64,000 bases of DNA from Caprella mutica (lineage: Eukaryota; Arthropoda; Malacostraca; Amphipoda; Caprellidae): assembly GCA_947561585.1 (NCBI GenBank), contig CANNZV010002482.1:32358-96357 (forward strand). The letters are read 5' to 3'. Under the pieces are notes generated by a model that did not search any database, was not told the DNA's origin, and was given only the letters and a program-made list of their open reading frames with translations. Position numbers and translations under genes: made by a program. This document shows positions 1 to 13,200 of the stretch, piece by piece. Positions within the stretch are counted from its first letter, which is position 1. Each line of letters begins with the position of its first letter.

Positions 1-465
1 CAGCATCTGGGATTTCACTTTTTATAGCATCTGGGATTTCACTTTTTATAGCATTTGGGATTTCACTATTTATAGCATCTGGGATTTCACTTTTTATAGC
101 ATTTGGGATTTCACTTTTTATAGCATCTGGGATTTCACTTTTTATAGCATCTGGGATTTCACTTTTTATAGCATTTGGGATTTCACTATTTATAGCATCT
201 GGGATTTCACTTTTTATAGCATCTGGGATTTCACTTTTTATAGCATCTGGGATTTCACTTTTTATAGCATCTGGGATTTCACTTTTTATAGCATCTGGGA
301 TTTCACTTTTTACAGCATCTGGGATTTCACTTTTTATAGCATCTGGGATTTCACTTTTTATAGCATCTGGGATTTCACTTTTTATAGCATTTGTGATTTC
401 AGTTCCTAAAGCATCTGGGATTTTACTTTTAACAGCATCTGGGATCTTCCTTTTTATAGCATCTG
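1..465 (-). repeat. 24-bp coding tandem repeat, octapeptide IKSEIPDA
   Basis: About 19 copies of a 24-bp unit (plus strand agcatctgggatttcact followed by ttttat) continue past base 1. Read on the minus strand in the PIX frame they give IKSEIPDA with few variants. The last copies (400-465) are degenerate. The peptide is proline-containing and probably disordered. Confidence 0.9.
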
Positions 466-3400
466 AAGCATATGGACATTCTGAATTGTCAGTTGTGATT
501 GAATCATCATTATTTACAAGTGCTATAATAAATTCAGATTCTTCACTTTTTCTCAATGGTTTACTGTTTGAAGGTGATTGGGAGAAATATTGAACATGAA
601 CACTATTCTCCTCCGCAAATGGAACTGAAACACTACTCTGTTCATCAATTGTAACAGGAGCACTACTCTGTTCATCAATTGTAACAGGAGCACTACTCTG
701 TTCATCAATTGTAACAGGAGCACTATTTTGTCCATCAATTGTAACAGGAGCACTACTCTGTTCATCAATTGTAACAGGAGCACTATTTTGTCCATCAATT
801 GTAACAGGAGCACTACTCTGTCCATCAATTGTAACAAGAGCACTACTCTGTCCATCAATTGTAACAAGAGCACTATTTTGTCCATCAATTGTAACAGGAA
901 CATTTCTCTCTTCCACAACAGAAACACCATTCTCTCCTTTAAAACTTGTTATAGATTCATTTTCACTGCCCCAGTCTGAGCTCATAACGTAATTCATGAC
1001 GAATAAACCGCTCGAGAATTTTGGATGTAAAATGGGAGATGAAATTTCAATTGTGAACTCTTCAAGATTGCCAACATTTCTTTCTTCGGACTTTGTTGAA
1101 ACCTTGTCATTTATTGGACATATAAGTGTTTCTTCACACTGCTTAATATCATTGTCAGGTTCTAATTTTAAAACTAAATCATTCTCCAACTTTGAAATCA
1201 GGTCATCATCATCACTAGCTGGATATGTGTCCATGACATTTCCAATAAAATCTGAAGCTGGGTAATATATTTTACTATTGTTATCTATATCAAATGTAAC
1301 CGACTTTTTAGCCCTTGGCTTGATATCAACAACACTCAATTTAGACACTTCAGATGATTCTGTTACTAACATACAATTTTTCTCACGGGCAATTCTGTCG
1401 TACTCTGCTTTCTCATGAGCAATTCCGTCATCCTCTGCTTTCTCATGAGCAATTCCGTCATCCTCTGCTTTCTCATGAGCAATTCCGTCATCCTCTGCTT
1501 TCTCATGAGCAATTCCGTCATTCTCTGCTTTCTCATGAGCAATTCCGTCATCCTCTGCTTTCTCATGAGCAATTCCGTCATTCTCTGCTTTCTCATGAGC
1601 AATTCCGTCATCCTCTGCTTTCTCATGAGCAATTCCGTCATCCTCAACTTTCCCAAGAGCAAATCTGTCATCATAGGCTTTCTCATGAGCAATTCTGTCA
1701 TCCTCTGCTTTTTCATGAGCAATTCTGTCCTCCTTTGCTTTTTCATGAGCAATTCTGTCCTCCTCTGCTTTCTCATGAGCAATTCTGTCATCCTTTGCTT
1801 TCTCATGAGCAATTCTGTCATCCTTTGCTTTCTCATGAGCAATTCTGTCATCCTTTGCTTTCTCATGAGCAATTCTGTCATCCTTTGCTTTCTCATGAGC
1901 AATTCTGTCATCCTCTGCTTTCTCTTGAGCAATTCTGTAATCCTCTGCTTTTACATGAGCAATTCTGCCATCCTCTGCTTTCTCATGAGCAATTCTGTCA
2001 TTCTCTGCTTTTTCATGAGCAATTCTGTCATTCTCTGCTTTTTCATGAGCAATTCTGTCGTCCTCTGCTTTCTCATGAGCAATTCTGCCGTCCTCTGCTT
2101 TCTCATGAGCAATTCTGCCGTCCTCTGCTTTCTCATGAGCAATTCTGTCGTCCTCTGCTCTCTCATGATCAATTCTGTCGTCTTCTGCTTTCTCATGAGC
2201 AATTCTGTCGTCTTCTGCTTTCTCATGAGCAATTCTGTCATCCTTTGCTTTCTCATGAGCAATTCTGTCAACTTCTGCTTTCTCATGAGCAATTCTGTCG
2301 TCTTCTGCTTTCTCATGAGCAATTCTGTCGTCTTCTGCTTTCTCATGAGCAATTCTGTGGTATTCTGCTTTCTCATAAGCAATTCTGTCACCCTCTGCAT
2401 GAGCAATTTTGTCACCCTCCGAATTCTCATTAGAATTTCTGTCATCTTCTGCTTTCTCATGAGCAATTCTGTCACCCTCTGCTTTCTCGTGAGCAATTCT
2501 GTCACCTTCTGCTTTCTCATGAGCAATTCTGTCACCTTCTGCTTTCTCATGAGCAATTCTGTCACCTTCTGCTTTCTCATGAGCAATTCTGTCGCCCTCT
2601 GCTTTCTCGTGAGCAATTCTGTCACCTTCTGCTTTCTCATGAGCAATTCTGTCACCTTCTGCTTTCTCATGAGCAATTCTGTCACCTTCTGCTTTCTCAT
2701 GAGCAATTCTGTCGCCCTCTGCTTTCTCGTGAGCAATTCGGTCATCCTCAGCTTTCTCAATAGCAATTCTGCCGTCCTCTGCTTTCTGATGAGCAATTCT
2801 GTCGTCCTCTGCTTTCTGATGAGCAATTTTGTCATCCTCTGCTTTCTGATGAGCAATTTTGTCATCCTCTGCATTCTCATGAACAATTCTGTCGGCCTCT
2901 GCTTTCTCATGAGCAATTCGGTCATCCTCTGCATTCTCATAAGCAATTCTGTCGTCCTCTGCTTTCTGATGAGCAATTTTGTCATCCTCTGCATTCTCAT
3001 GAACAATTCTGTCGGCCTCTGCTTTCTCATGAGCAATTCGGTCATCCTCTGCATTCTCATAAGCAATTCTGTCGGCCTCTGCATTCTCATGAACAATTCT
3101 GTCGGCCTCTGCTTTCTCATGAACAATTCGGTCATCCTCTGCATTCTCATGAGCAATTCTGTCGGCCTCTGCATTCTCAATAGCAATTCTGTCACCTTCT
3201 GCTTTCTCATGAGCAATTCTGTCGCCCTCTGCTTTCTCGTGAGCAATTCTGTCACCTTCTGCTTTCTCATGAGCAATTCTGTCACCTTCTGCTTTCTCAT
3301 GAGCAATTCTGTCACCTTCTGCTTTCTCATGAGCAATTCTGTCGCCCTCTGCTTTCTCGTGAGCAATTCGGTCATCCTCAGCTTTCTCAATAGCAATTCT

Positions 3401-6400
3401 GCCGTCCTCTGCTTTCTGATGAGCAATTCTGTCGTCCTCTGCTTTCTGATGAGCAATTTTGTCATCCTCTGCTTTCTGATGAGCAATTTTGTCATCCTCT
3501 GCATTCTCATGAACAATTCTGTCGGCCTCTGCTTTCTCATGAGCAATTCGGTCATCCTCTGCATTCTCATAAGCAATTCTGTCGTCCTCTGCTTTCTGAT
3601 GAGCAATTTTGTCATCCTCTGCATTCTCATGAACAATTCTGTCGGCCTCTGCTTTCTCATGAGCAATTCGGTCATCCTCTGCATTCTCATAAGCAATTCT
3701 GTCGGCCTCTGCATTCTCATGAACAATTCTGTCGGCCTCTGCTTTCTCATGAACAATTCGGTCATCCTCTGCATTCTCATGAGCAATTCTGTCGGCCTCT
3801 GCATTCTCAATAGCAATTCTGCCGTCCTCTGCTTTCTGATGAGCAATTCTGTCGTCCTCTGCTTTCTGATGAGCAATTTTGTCATCCTCTGCTTTCTCAT
3901 GAACAATTCTGTCGTCCTCTGCTTTCTCATGAGCAATTCGGTCATCCTCTGCATTCTCATGAGCAATTCTGTCGGCCTCTGCATTCTCATGAACAATTCT
4001 GTCGGCCTCTGCTTTCTCATGAACAATTCTGTCGGCCTCTGCTTTCTCATGAGCAATTCGGTCATCCTCTGCATTCTCATGAGCAATTCTGTCGGCCTCT
4101 GCATTCTCATGAACAATTCTGTCGGCCTCTGCTTTCTCATGAACAATTCGGTCATCCTCTGCTTTCTGATGAGCAATTCGGTCATCCTCTGCATTCTCAT
4201 GAGCAATTCGGTCATCCTCTGCTTTCTCATGAGCAATTCTGTTGTCTTCTGCTTTCTCAAGAGCAATTCTGTCGGCCTCTGCTTTCTCATGAGCAATTCT
4301 GTCGTCCTCTGCTTTCTCATGAGCAATTCTGTCGTCCTCTGCTTTCTCATGAGCAATTCTGTCATCCTTTGCTTTCTCATGAGCAATTCTGTCAACTTCT
4401 GCTTTCTCATGAGCAATTCTGTCGTCTTCTGCTTTCTCATGAGCAATTCTGTCGTCTTCTGCTTTCTCATGAGCAATTCTGTGGTATTCTGCTTTCTCAT
4501 AAGCAATTCTGTCACCCTCTGCATGAGCAATTTTGTCACCCTCCGAATTCTCATTAGAATTTCTGTCATCTTCTGCTTTCTCATGAGCAATTCTATCGTC
4601 TTCTAGTTTCTTATGAGCAATTATGTCGTCTTCTAGTTTCTTATGAGCAATTCTGTCACCTTCTGCTTTCTCATGAGCAATTCTGTCACCTTCTGCTTTC
4701 TCATGAGCAATTCTGTCGCCCTCTGCTTTCTCGTGAGCAATTCGGTCATCCTCAGCTTTCTCAATAGCAATTCTGCCGTCCTCTGCTTTCTGATGAGCAA
4801 TTCTGTCGTCCTCTGCTTTCTGATGAGCAATTTTGTCATCCTCTGCTTTCTCATGAGCAATTCTGTCATCCTCTGCATTCTCATGAACAATTCTGTCGGC
4901 CTCTGCTTTCTCATGAGCAATTCGGTCATCCTCTGCATTCTCATAAGCAATTCTGTCGGCCTCTGCATTCTCATGAACAATTCTGTCGGCCTCTGCTTTC
5001 TCATGAACAATTCGGTCATCCTCTGCATTCTCATGAGCAATTCTGTCGGCCTCTGCATTCTCAATAGCAATTCTGCCGTCCTCTGCTTTCTGATGAGCAA
5101 TTCTGTCGTCCTCTGCTTTCTGATGAGCAATTTTGTCATCCTCTGCTTTCTCATGAGCAATTCTGTCGGCCTCTGCTTTCTCATGAACAATTCTGTCGGC
5201 CTCTGCTTTCTCATGAGCAATTCGGTCATCCTCTGCATTCTCATGAGCAATTCTGTCGGCCTCTGCATTCTCATGAACAATTCTGTCGGCCTCTGCTTTC
5301 TCATGAACAATTCGGTCATCCTCTGCTTTCTGATGAGCAATTCGGTCATCCTCTGCATTCTCATGAGCAATTCGGTCATCCTCTGCTTTCTCAAGAGCAT
5401 TTCTGTCATTCTCAGCTTTCTCATGAGCAATTCTGTCACCCTCTGCCTTCTCATGAGCATTTCTGTCACCCTCTGCCTTCTCATGAGCATTTCTGTCGTC
5501 TTCTGCTTTCTCATGAGCAATTCTGTCGTCCTCCGCTTTCTCATGAGCAATTCTGTCGTCCTCTGCTTTCTCATGAGCAATTCGGTCGTCCTCTGCTTTC
5601 TCATGAGCATTTCTGTCATTCTCAGCTTTCTCATGAGCATTTCTGTCGTCTTCTGCTTTCTCATGAGCATTTCTGTCATCCTCTGCTTTCTCATGAGCGA
5701 TTCTGTCATCCTCTGCTTTCTCATGAGCGATTCTGTCGGCCTCTGCTTTCTCATGAGCGATTCTGTCGGCCTCTGCTTTCTCATGAGCAATTCTGTCGTC
5801 CTCTGCTTTCTCATGAGCAATTCTGTCGTCCTCTGCTTTCTCATGAGCAATTCTGTTGTCCTCTGCTTTCTCATGAGCAATTCTGTCGTTCTTTGCTTTC
5901 TCATGAGCAATTCTGTCGTCCTCTGCTTTCTCATGAGCATTTCTTTCATTCTCAGCTTTCTCCTGAGCAATTCTGTCACCCTCTGCCTTCTCATGAGCAA
6001 TTCTGTCGCCCTCTGCCTTCTCATGAGCATTTCTGTCGTCTTCTGCTTTCTCATGAGCAATTTTGAAATCTTTTGCTTTCTCATGAGCAATTCGGTTGTC
6101 CTCTGCTTTCTCATGAGCAATTCTGTCGTCCTCTGCTTTCTCATGAGCAATTCTGTCAACCTCTGCTTTCTCATGAGCATTTCTGTCGTCCTCTGCTTTC
6201 TCATGAGCATTCCTGTCGTCCTCTGCTTTCTCATGAGCATTTCTGTTGTCCTCTGCTTTCTCATGAGCAATTTTGACATCTTCTGCTTTCCCATGAGCAA
6301 TTCTGTCGTCCTCTGCTTTCTCATGAGATATTTTGTCATCCTCAGCTTTCTCATGAACAATTCTGTCATCCTCAGCTTTCTCATGAACAATTTTGTCATC

Positions 6401-9400
6401 TACTGCTTTCCCATAAGTAATTTTGTCATCTTCTGCTTTCTCATGAGTAATTTTGTCGACCTCTTCTTTCTCATGAGCAATTCTGTCAACCTCATTTTTC
6501 TCATTAGAAATTTTCTCTTCTTTCCTTTCAGAAACCATATTCTCGAATTGTTTATAATTTTCTTCACACGCTGTTTTCAGTACCTTGTTCATAATATAGT
6601 CATTAATGAATTCATCCATCTCATCTTCAAGACGAACCGAAATCTCGTCTTCAAGACCACCAGAAATCTCCTCTCTGAAACCACCAGAAATTTCCTCTTC
6701 GAAACCCCCAGAAATTTCCTCTTCGAAACCCCCAGAAATTTCCTCTTCGAAACCCCCACAAATCTCCCCTTCAAGACCACCAGAAATCCTCCTTTCCAGA
6801 CCACCAGAAATCCTCCCTTCAAGACCACCAGAAATCTCATCTTCAAGACCATCAGAAATCTCATCTTCAAGACCACCAGAAATCTCATCTTCAAGACCAC
6901 CAGAAATCTCCCCTTCAAGACCACCAGAAATCTCCCCTTCAAGACGATCAGAAATCTCATCTTCAAGACTACCAGAAATCTCATCTTCAAGACCACCAGA
7001 AATCTCCCCTTCAGGACCACCAGAAATCTCCCCTTCAAGACCATCAGAAATCCTCCCTTCAAGACCACCAGAAATCTCCCCTTCAAGACCATCAGAAATC
7101 TCCCCTTCAAGACCACCAGAAATCTCATCTTCAAGACTACCAGAAATCCCATCTTCCAGATGACCAGAATTCCCATCTTCATGTTCATCAAAATCAATTA
7201 GATCATCATGTTCATCACGACCGTAAATCTGACCTTCAACTTTGATAGTAACGTCATCTTCAACACTAATAGCAACGTGATCTTCAATACCACCAGCAAT
7301 GTCATCTTCAATACCACCAGCAATGTCATCTTCAACACTACCAGCAATGTCATCTTCAACACTACCAGCAATGTCATCTTCAAGACCACCAGAAATCTCC
7401 CCTTCAAGACCACCAGAAATCTCCCCTTCAAGACCACCAGAAATCTCCCCTTCAGGACCACCAGAAATCTCATCTTCAAGATGACCAGAATTCCCATCTT
7501 TATGTTCATCAAAATCAATTAGATCATCATGTTCATCACGACCGTAAATCTGACCTTCAACTCTAATAGTAACGTCATCTTCAACTCTAATAGCAACGTG
7601 ATCTTCAATACCACCAGCAATGTCATCTTCAACACTACCAGCAATGTCATCTTCAACACTACCAGCAATGTCATCTTCAAGACTACCAGCAACTTGATCT
7701 TCAATACTACCAGCAATGTCATCTTCAACACTACCAGCAATGTCATCTTCAACACTACCAGCAATGTCATCTTCAACACTACCAGCAATGTCATCTTGTT
7801 CATCTATGCTTTCCTCATATATTATAAGAATCATTTCATCATCTTCAAGTTGAGCATCATAATCTGCAGATTTTTTGTAACCTGTAAGGTAATCCTCATC
7901 CTCTGAATAGTCAAGTTCTGGAGCTGTCAGACAAAATTCAAATGTTGATATGTTTGAAATCCTTTCATCGTTAGATGTTTCCAATGGATCACAATTCTTA
8001 TTCGAATTTGATAGCTCCGTCAATGTTTGTTCAAACAAATCCATTGAAGATTTTCGAATAATTTCGAGACTTGAGTGGTGTGCGTTTTCAAATAATTGTT
8101 CATTTTTAGTGGTGCCAAAACCCTCCAATAAGAAATCCTGTGAGGCATCCTTTCCTACCACGTCCTTCAGATATGATGAACAACTTGTCACTACCGTTGT
8201 TGGTTTGAAGTTCTTGAAATGGTAAGAAGAGTTAATCAACCTCTTCTTCAGAGGTAACATTGAAGTCAAGTTTGACAAGCTCTCATTAGCTGTACTGTCT
8301 TTGCCAGCAGCAAAACTTGGTTTAAAAGAAGCAGTCATAAACCAGTGAGCGTACAATGTAGTCTCGAAAGTTTCTTCTTTCAGTTGCCAAGTTAAAGGAG
8401 TTGTGATATTCTCGAATTTATTGTTTGCATTTGAAAATTTCAATGGAGTAACATTTGAAAATTTCAATGGAGGACCAGATCTACGAGGGCAGGTAATCAA
8501 GTGATTCATCACAGGTACATCCACTACTCCGGAATCTGAAGAGCGAATACTGAAAGGCTTGCACCCGCACTCACTGACACTGTCATAAGCCTCTGATACG
8601 ATGTGAGCGAAATGAGTCGTGTATCTCCTATCAGCCTGTTTGGACTCCTCTGTTATAGATGAATATATATCAGGCTCACTACTGGACATAATCGGGTTGA
8701 ATGGTAGGTAAGTCTGTCGACTGAACTCGTAGAAGTCACTGTAATCATCACTTTCTCTCTCCGCATCACATGAGAAGTAATATTGGAGTTTATCCTTAGC
8801 ACTGGTGACTGATTTGCTATCTTTCATAAAGTCACTATCAGGAGTACTGGAAGAATCTAACGTAGACTCGTAGATGGTTCGATTGCATATATTGTCACTG
8901 CTGGACAGACTCAAATTGTTGAAATTTTCAGGAGAGAGAAAATCTTTTCCAACCCTTGAGGAGTCATCAGACACGCTTGGAGATTTCGTCAAAACTGGGC
9001 ACCGCTGCCCAAAAGATATGACAGTGTGGCTCACGTAAGAAGGGCCGTCTTCAATGTCAGAATCACTTAGATCGAAATCATTAGGATCCACCATCACTGG
9101 AACCACTTCCATAGACGTTGAATTGAAATTTGGGAGATTGAAAGTCGTTCGATGAATAACGTCTTCGTGAGAAATCCATTTTGGGTGAACGTTTGGTGGA
9201 AGTTTTGACTTACTGGAATCATTATCCAAGCTGATGAAAACTCGAACACCAGCAACATGATTCATTAGTTCTTTGACAGAATCATCATCATGTGATTCAT
9301 CTTCAGTGTTTAGATTACGATGAGCTTTCCACTTCTGCAAGTTTGAGTCGTCAGGCATTTTATGCTGAAATTTTTCTCTTGGAAGGGGGCTCAGCAGCTC

Positions 9401-10215
9401 CAATCTGTTCTTGCCTATTGGACCTCTGTTGATGATGTAAGTTCTTCGACTGTCAGAAGGATCTTCATTTTTATTCTTTTTGTAGCGCATTTTAACAAAC
9501 TTAGCAAGATGTAGATCATACCTATCGCCTGAGAGATCCCTGAGCATTGTCCTGGTGATGATCTTACTACGATAGAGACGTCTTATGTAACGAGTGAGAA
9601 CGACGTAAGGCTCTTTTCTGACGTCATAACAATATGGATATTGCATGACAGTTTTAGCACCGTCTCCTTTTTTTATCTCTGCCTTTGTATTCTTTATCGG
9701 TGCCTTTTTTTGAGAGGAGATTTTGGAAGCGGGTGTAGAAGAACGTTTGTCTGAATTCTTCTTATTCTTCCCTTTTGGTGTTACACCAGACTGTCTTTTC
9801 TCTGAGATTTTACTGGGCGCTAGTTTGCTTTTTCTAACATTTTCCTTACCACTAGATCCTGATGGAGACTTACTGCTTTGATCATTTAAATTCTTCACTG
9901 TATTCCCCTTATCATCTTCGTACATAGCTAAATCCCTATAGAGAGAGTCCATGTCTTTCACACAGGGTGTGAACGAGTTGCAGACCCTCCTGAAGCTTCT
10001 ACCTAACTTTACACTCACGTGACTAGGGAGGGGTGACAAGGCAGGAGGAGCAGGAGGGGACTTGTGAGGAGGGAGAGGAGGCTGGACCTTCTTCAGCTGC
10101 CCTATGTTCTTAGCGGGGAGGGAGGGGGGTTGAGAAGAGAGCACAGACAGCCATTGCTGCACCTCTTCTTTGCTCTGACACTCGGCAACAACAGTTTCAG
10201 ATTTCACACCTGATA
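1..10215 (-). CDS. PIX exon 9: end of PH domain and giant low-complexity tail, open at window edge
   Basis: The acceptor TTTTTTCTAG opens on the last PH strand and helix ([13 protein letters not shown]). The same frame is free of stops down to base 1: I read 7800-10215 and 1-1400 codon by codon and checked the arrays between. In protein order: a proline-rich segment with a class II SH3 ligand (PPLPPHK); a basic part; a non-repetitive serine/acidic part (about residues 430-1170); [12 protein letters not shown] and [12 protein letters not shown] 8-residue arrays (about 1170-1560); about 170 copies of [10 protein letters not shown] (about 1600-3310); a unique segment with [16 protein letters not shown] repeats; IKSEIPDA repeats running off the window. 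The basic segment contains [10 protein letters not shown]. No catalytic domain is recognisable after the PH domain. Confidence 0.88.
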
Positions 10216-13200
10216 CTAGAAAAAAATACCAGTTTACTAAATCAGTCAAACTTCTGATAGCTAACAGTTTTTGATAAAGATCAAATTTCAATCCAAAAAA
10301 TAAGTTTGACTACATATGGAAAATTGTATCTCATAAGTCAAATTATATAAATATTAAAGAAGTCAATAATTAAGAATGAAGTCAAAAATACATGCATCCA
10401 CAAGATAATTTCAGAAGAAAAGTTGTGTAATTAATTAAAACTTTGTTGCATATAGGTATTAGTCACTCAATTACCATATGATCACAGTTACCGTACAAGG
10501 GGCGTAAGTCATTAGACAATCTGAATGTTGAAAATTATATTTAACCTATCATGGCGTAACACCCCCTGTACGGTAACTGTAAACAGTCGCTAATTGAGTC
10601 GTTACCCTGTGTAACTTGTTACATTTTGATATCTTTATCATGTAAATAATATATAAAGCAACACGATGATATATTAAGTAAAAATATTAACTACAAGCGT
10701 TTGGAGCAATAAAGGGATAAGATCTCCTGTGTCATAAACTCACCGTTAATTTCGAAAGCATTCTTATACAGGTCACAGTCCTCCAACCTCTGGCAACTAA
10801 CATCACTGAGAAGCATTTGAGACTGAAATGTAAATAAAGTACACCTTTATCAATTAGCACTTCAAGAATAAATACATACAATACATAAAACATATAATTC
10901 TAATGCGATAAGTGGCTTTGAGCCCACATAGGTAGCCTTTTTCAGGCGAAGTAGTCTGTTTTAAATATTTCTATTTTTGTATATCATTTCTATTTTAAGA
11001 AAACAGTACAAAAGAAGATAACTGAAGGAAAAATATTCAAAATCTAATAGTTACCAACCAAACAAATAAGTTAGAAAAAAATTACTAAACCATCTAGCTA
11101 CTTTAAATGCATGGATCAATTTGGTTACTGTATTATTATCACCTGTTGGTATAATTTGAATAATATTAATTTATTGTCTGAACCAAAGGCCATATCACTG
11201 ACGGAAAAACTAAATTAAGTACAAGGGACTGAAAGTAACAGTCAGAAAGGAAAGTGGCTCCATGAACAAAGTCACCTAGCTACCAACAGTCGGTGACAAT
11301 GCTCATGGATGCAGAAAAGCTACTCCATGAACAAAGTAACCTTCCACCAATTTGAGAGATTGTGACAATGCTCATGAAAGCAGAAAAGCTACACCATGAA
11401 TACAATCCCTGAGCTAGCTTCTTACCACAAAATGTGACTCCACGAACAAAATTTTATATATTGTCTAAATTAATAATTCACCTGAAAAATGAAGTTGCTC
11501 ATTCTTTGGGAGACGCCCAAGATAACGAGATGCTTAGGGAAGAGGACGAGGTAGCGGTCAGAGTGATTGGGCAGCACAGTCACTGACCCCATACGTCTGA
11601 CCTCACCCAGCACACCTAGCGTGCCTTTGTCCCACCCAGCCACCTTTGCCGTCACCACCTCCAACTCCAACTCTTTCTGACGACGCAGAGTTGTGCAGCT
11701 AGCCTGGTGTTGAAGAAACAATTCAATTAGCTTTTATTGAAGAATTAATTTTTGGAAAAAAAAACACCTATTTTTGAAAAAAATAAAAAAAAATTGATAG
11801 TTTGAAAAATGATATTTGGAAAATTATTGAAAAATGAACTTTAAAGGAAGTAGAGTGGAAGGTATTCATAACTCACGGCAAAGTCAGACATGACTTTAGC
11901 AGCTCTCTGGGCATCCCCTCTGTCTTTGTGTGCCTCTGGAAGGTGTCTGTGGAGCTCCTGAAGGAGGCCTGGGTACTGCTGCAGGCGTCTGAAGGGCTTC
12001 GACAGACCTGTCGTCAGGACCAGTATCCCTGAAAATTTGGAAAGGGAGAGTCAGACTAGTATTGAAGTTTCTTACACCTAAAGTCATTTAAAACTAATGG
12101 AGATAGATAATAAATATATTACTGATTCAGAAGATTATTAGGTAGGTATTCCTCAATAAAAAGTTTTATTATTTTATTCAATAACAAGAACTCATTAATC
12201 ACTATGTTAATAATTCAAAATTTTTAACTCTAGATATTTATGTAAGAATAATAGATGAAATAAATAAAATATAATTAATAACTTTTCTCACCAAACCTAA
12301 TGACTAGCTACATGGTTATTGACTTGCCTGGTTTTTTCTGTCCATCTTCAGAGGTGCAGACTCCACTGCTCTCAACGCATTTGTTCACCTCACTCCTAAA
12401 AGATAAACATTGTGATTGTTAAACATTGTGATTGTTAAACATTCTGATTGTTAAACATTCTGATTGTTAAACATTCTGATTGTTAAACATTCTGTTTGTT
12501 AAACATTCTGATTGTTAAACATTCTGATTGTTAAACATTCTGATTGTTGAACATTCTGATTGTTGAACATTCTGATTATTAAACATTCTGATTGTTAAAC
12601 ATTCCAATTGTTAAACATTCCAATTGTTAAACATTCCAATTGTTAAACACTCCAATTGTTAAACACTCCAATTGTTAAACATTCCAATTGTTAAACATTC
12701 CAATTGTTAAACATTCCAATTGTTAAACATTCCAATTGTTAAACATTCCAATTGTTAAACACTCCAATTGTTAAATAAGTTAAAAAGAAGACAATAACGA
12801 AAGACCTACATTTAAAAATGAGAATTCTCTATTTGTAAGTAACCTACAGAGATAGCTTGCAATGTAGAACATTAAACTCTGTTCAGTCTGCTTTGGGAAG
12901 TGATGACCAATTTTAATCATTGCATTTACTGTTAACACAGGTCATGAACCTCCCTGACCTTTAGAAATTCTTGATTGACCTGTCCTGACCTTTAGAAATT
13001 CCTGATTGACCTGTCCTGACCTTTAGAAATTACTGATTGAACTGTCCTGACCTTTAGAAATTCCTAATTGACCTGTCCTGACCTTTAGAAATTCCTGATT
13101 GAACTGTCCTGACATCTAGAAACTCCTGATTGACCTGTCCTGACCTTTAGAAAATCCTGATTGACCTGTCCTGACCTTTAGAAATTCCTGATTGACCTGT

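Noticed and set aside
1366..6399. Minus-strand frames reading repeated [10 protein letters not shown]
   Set aside because: They are in a shifted frame of the same array and do not continue into the non-repetitive coding part.
1415..7201. Long plus-strand frames reading repeated [10 protein letters not shown]
   Set aside because: They are the exact complement of the PIX frame through a 30-bp array. Only the minus frame joins conserved DH-PH exons through a proper splice site.
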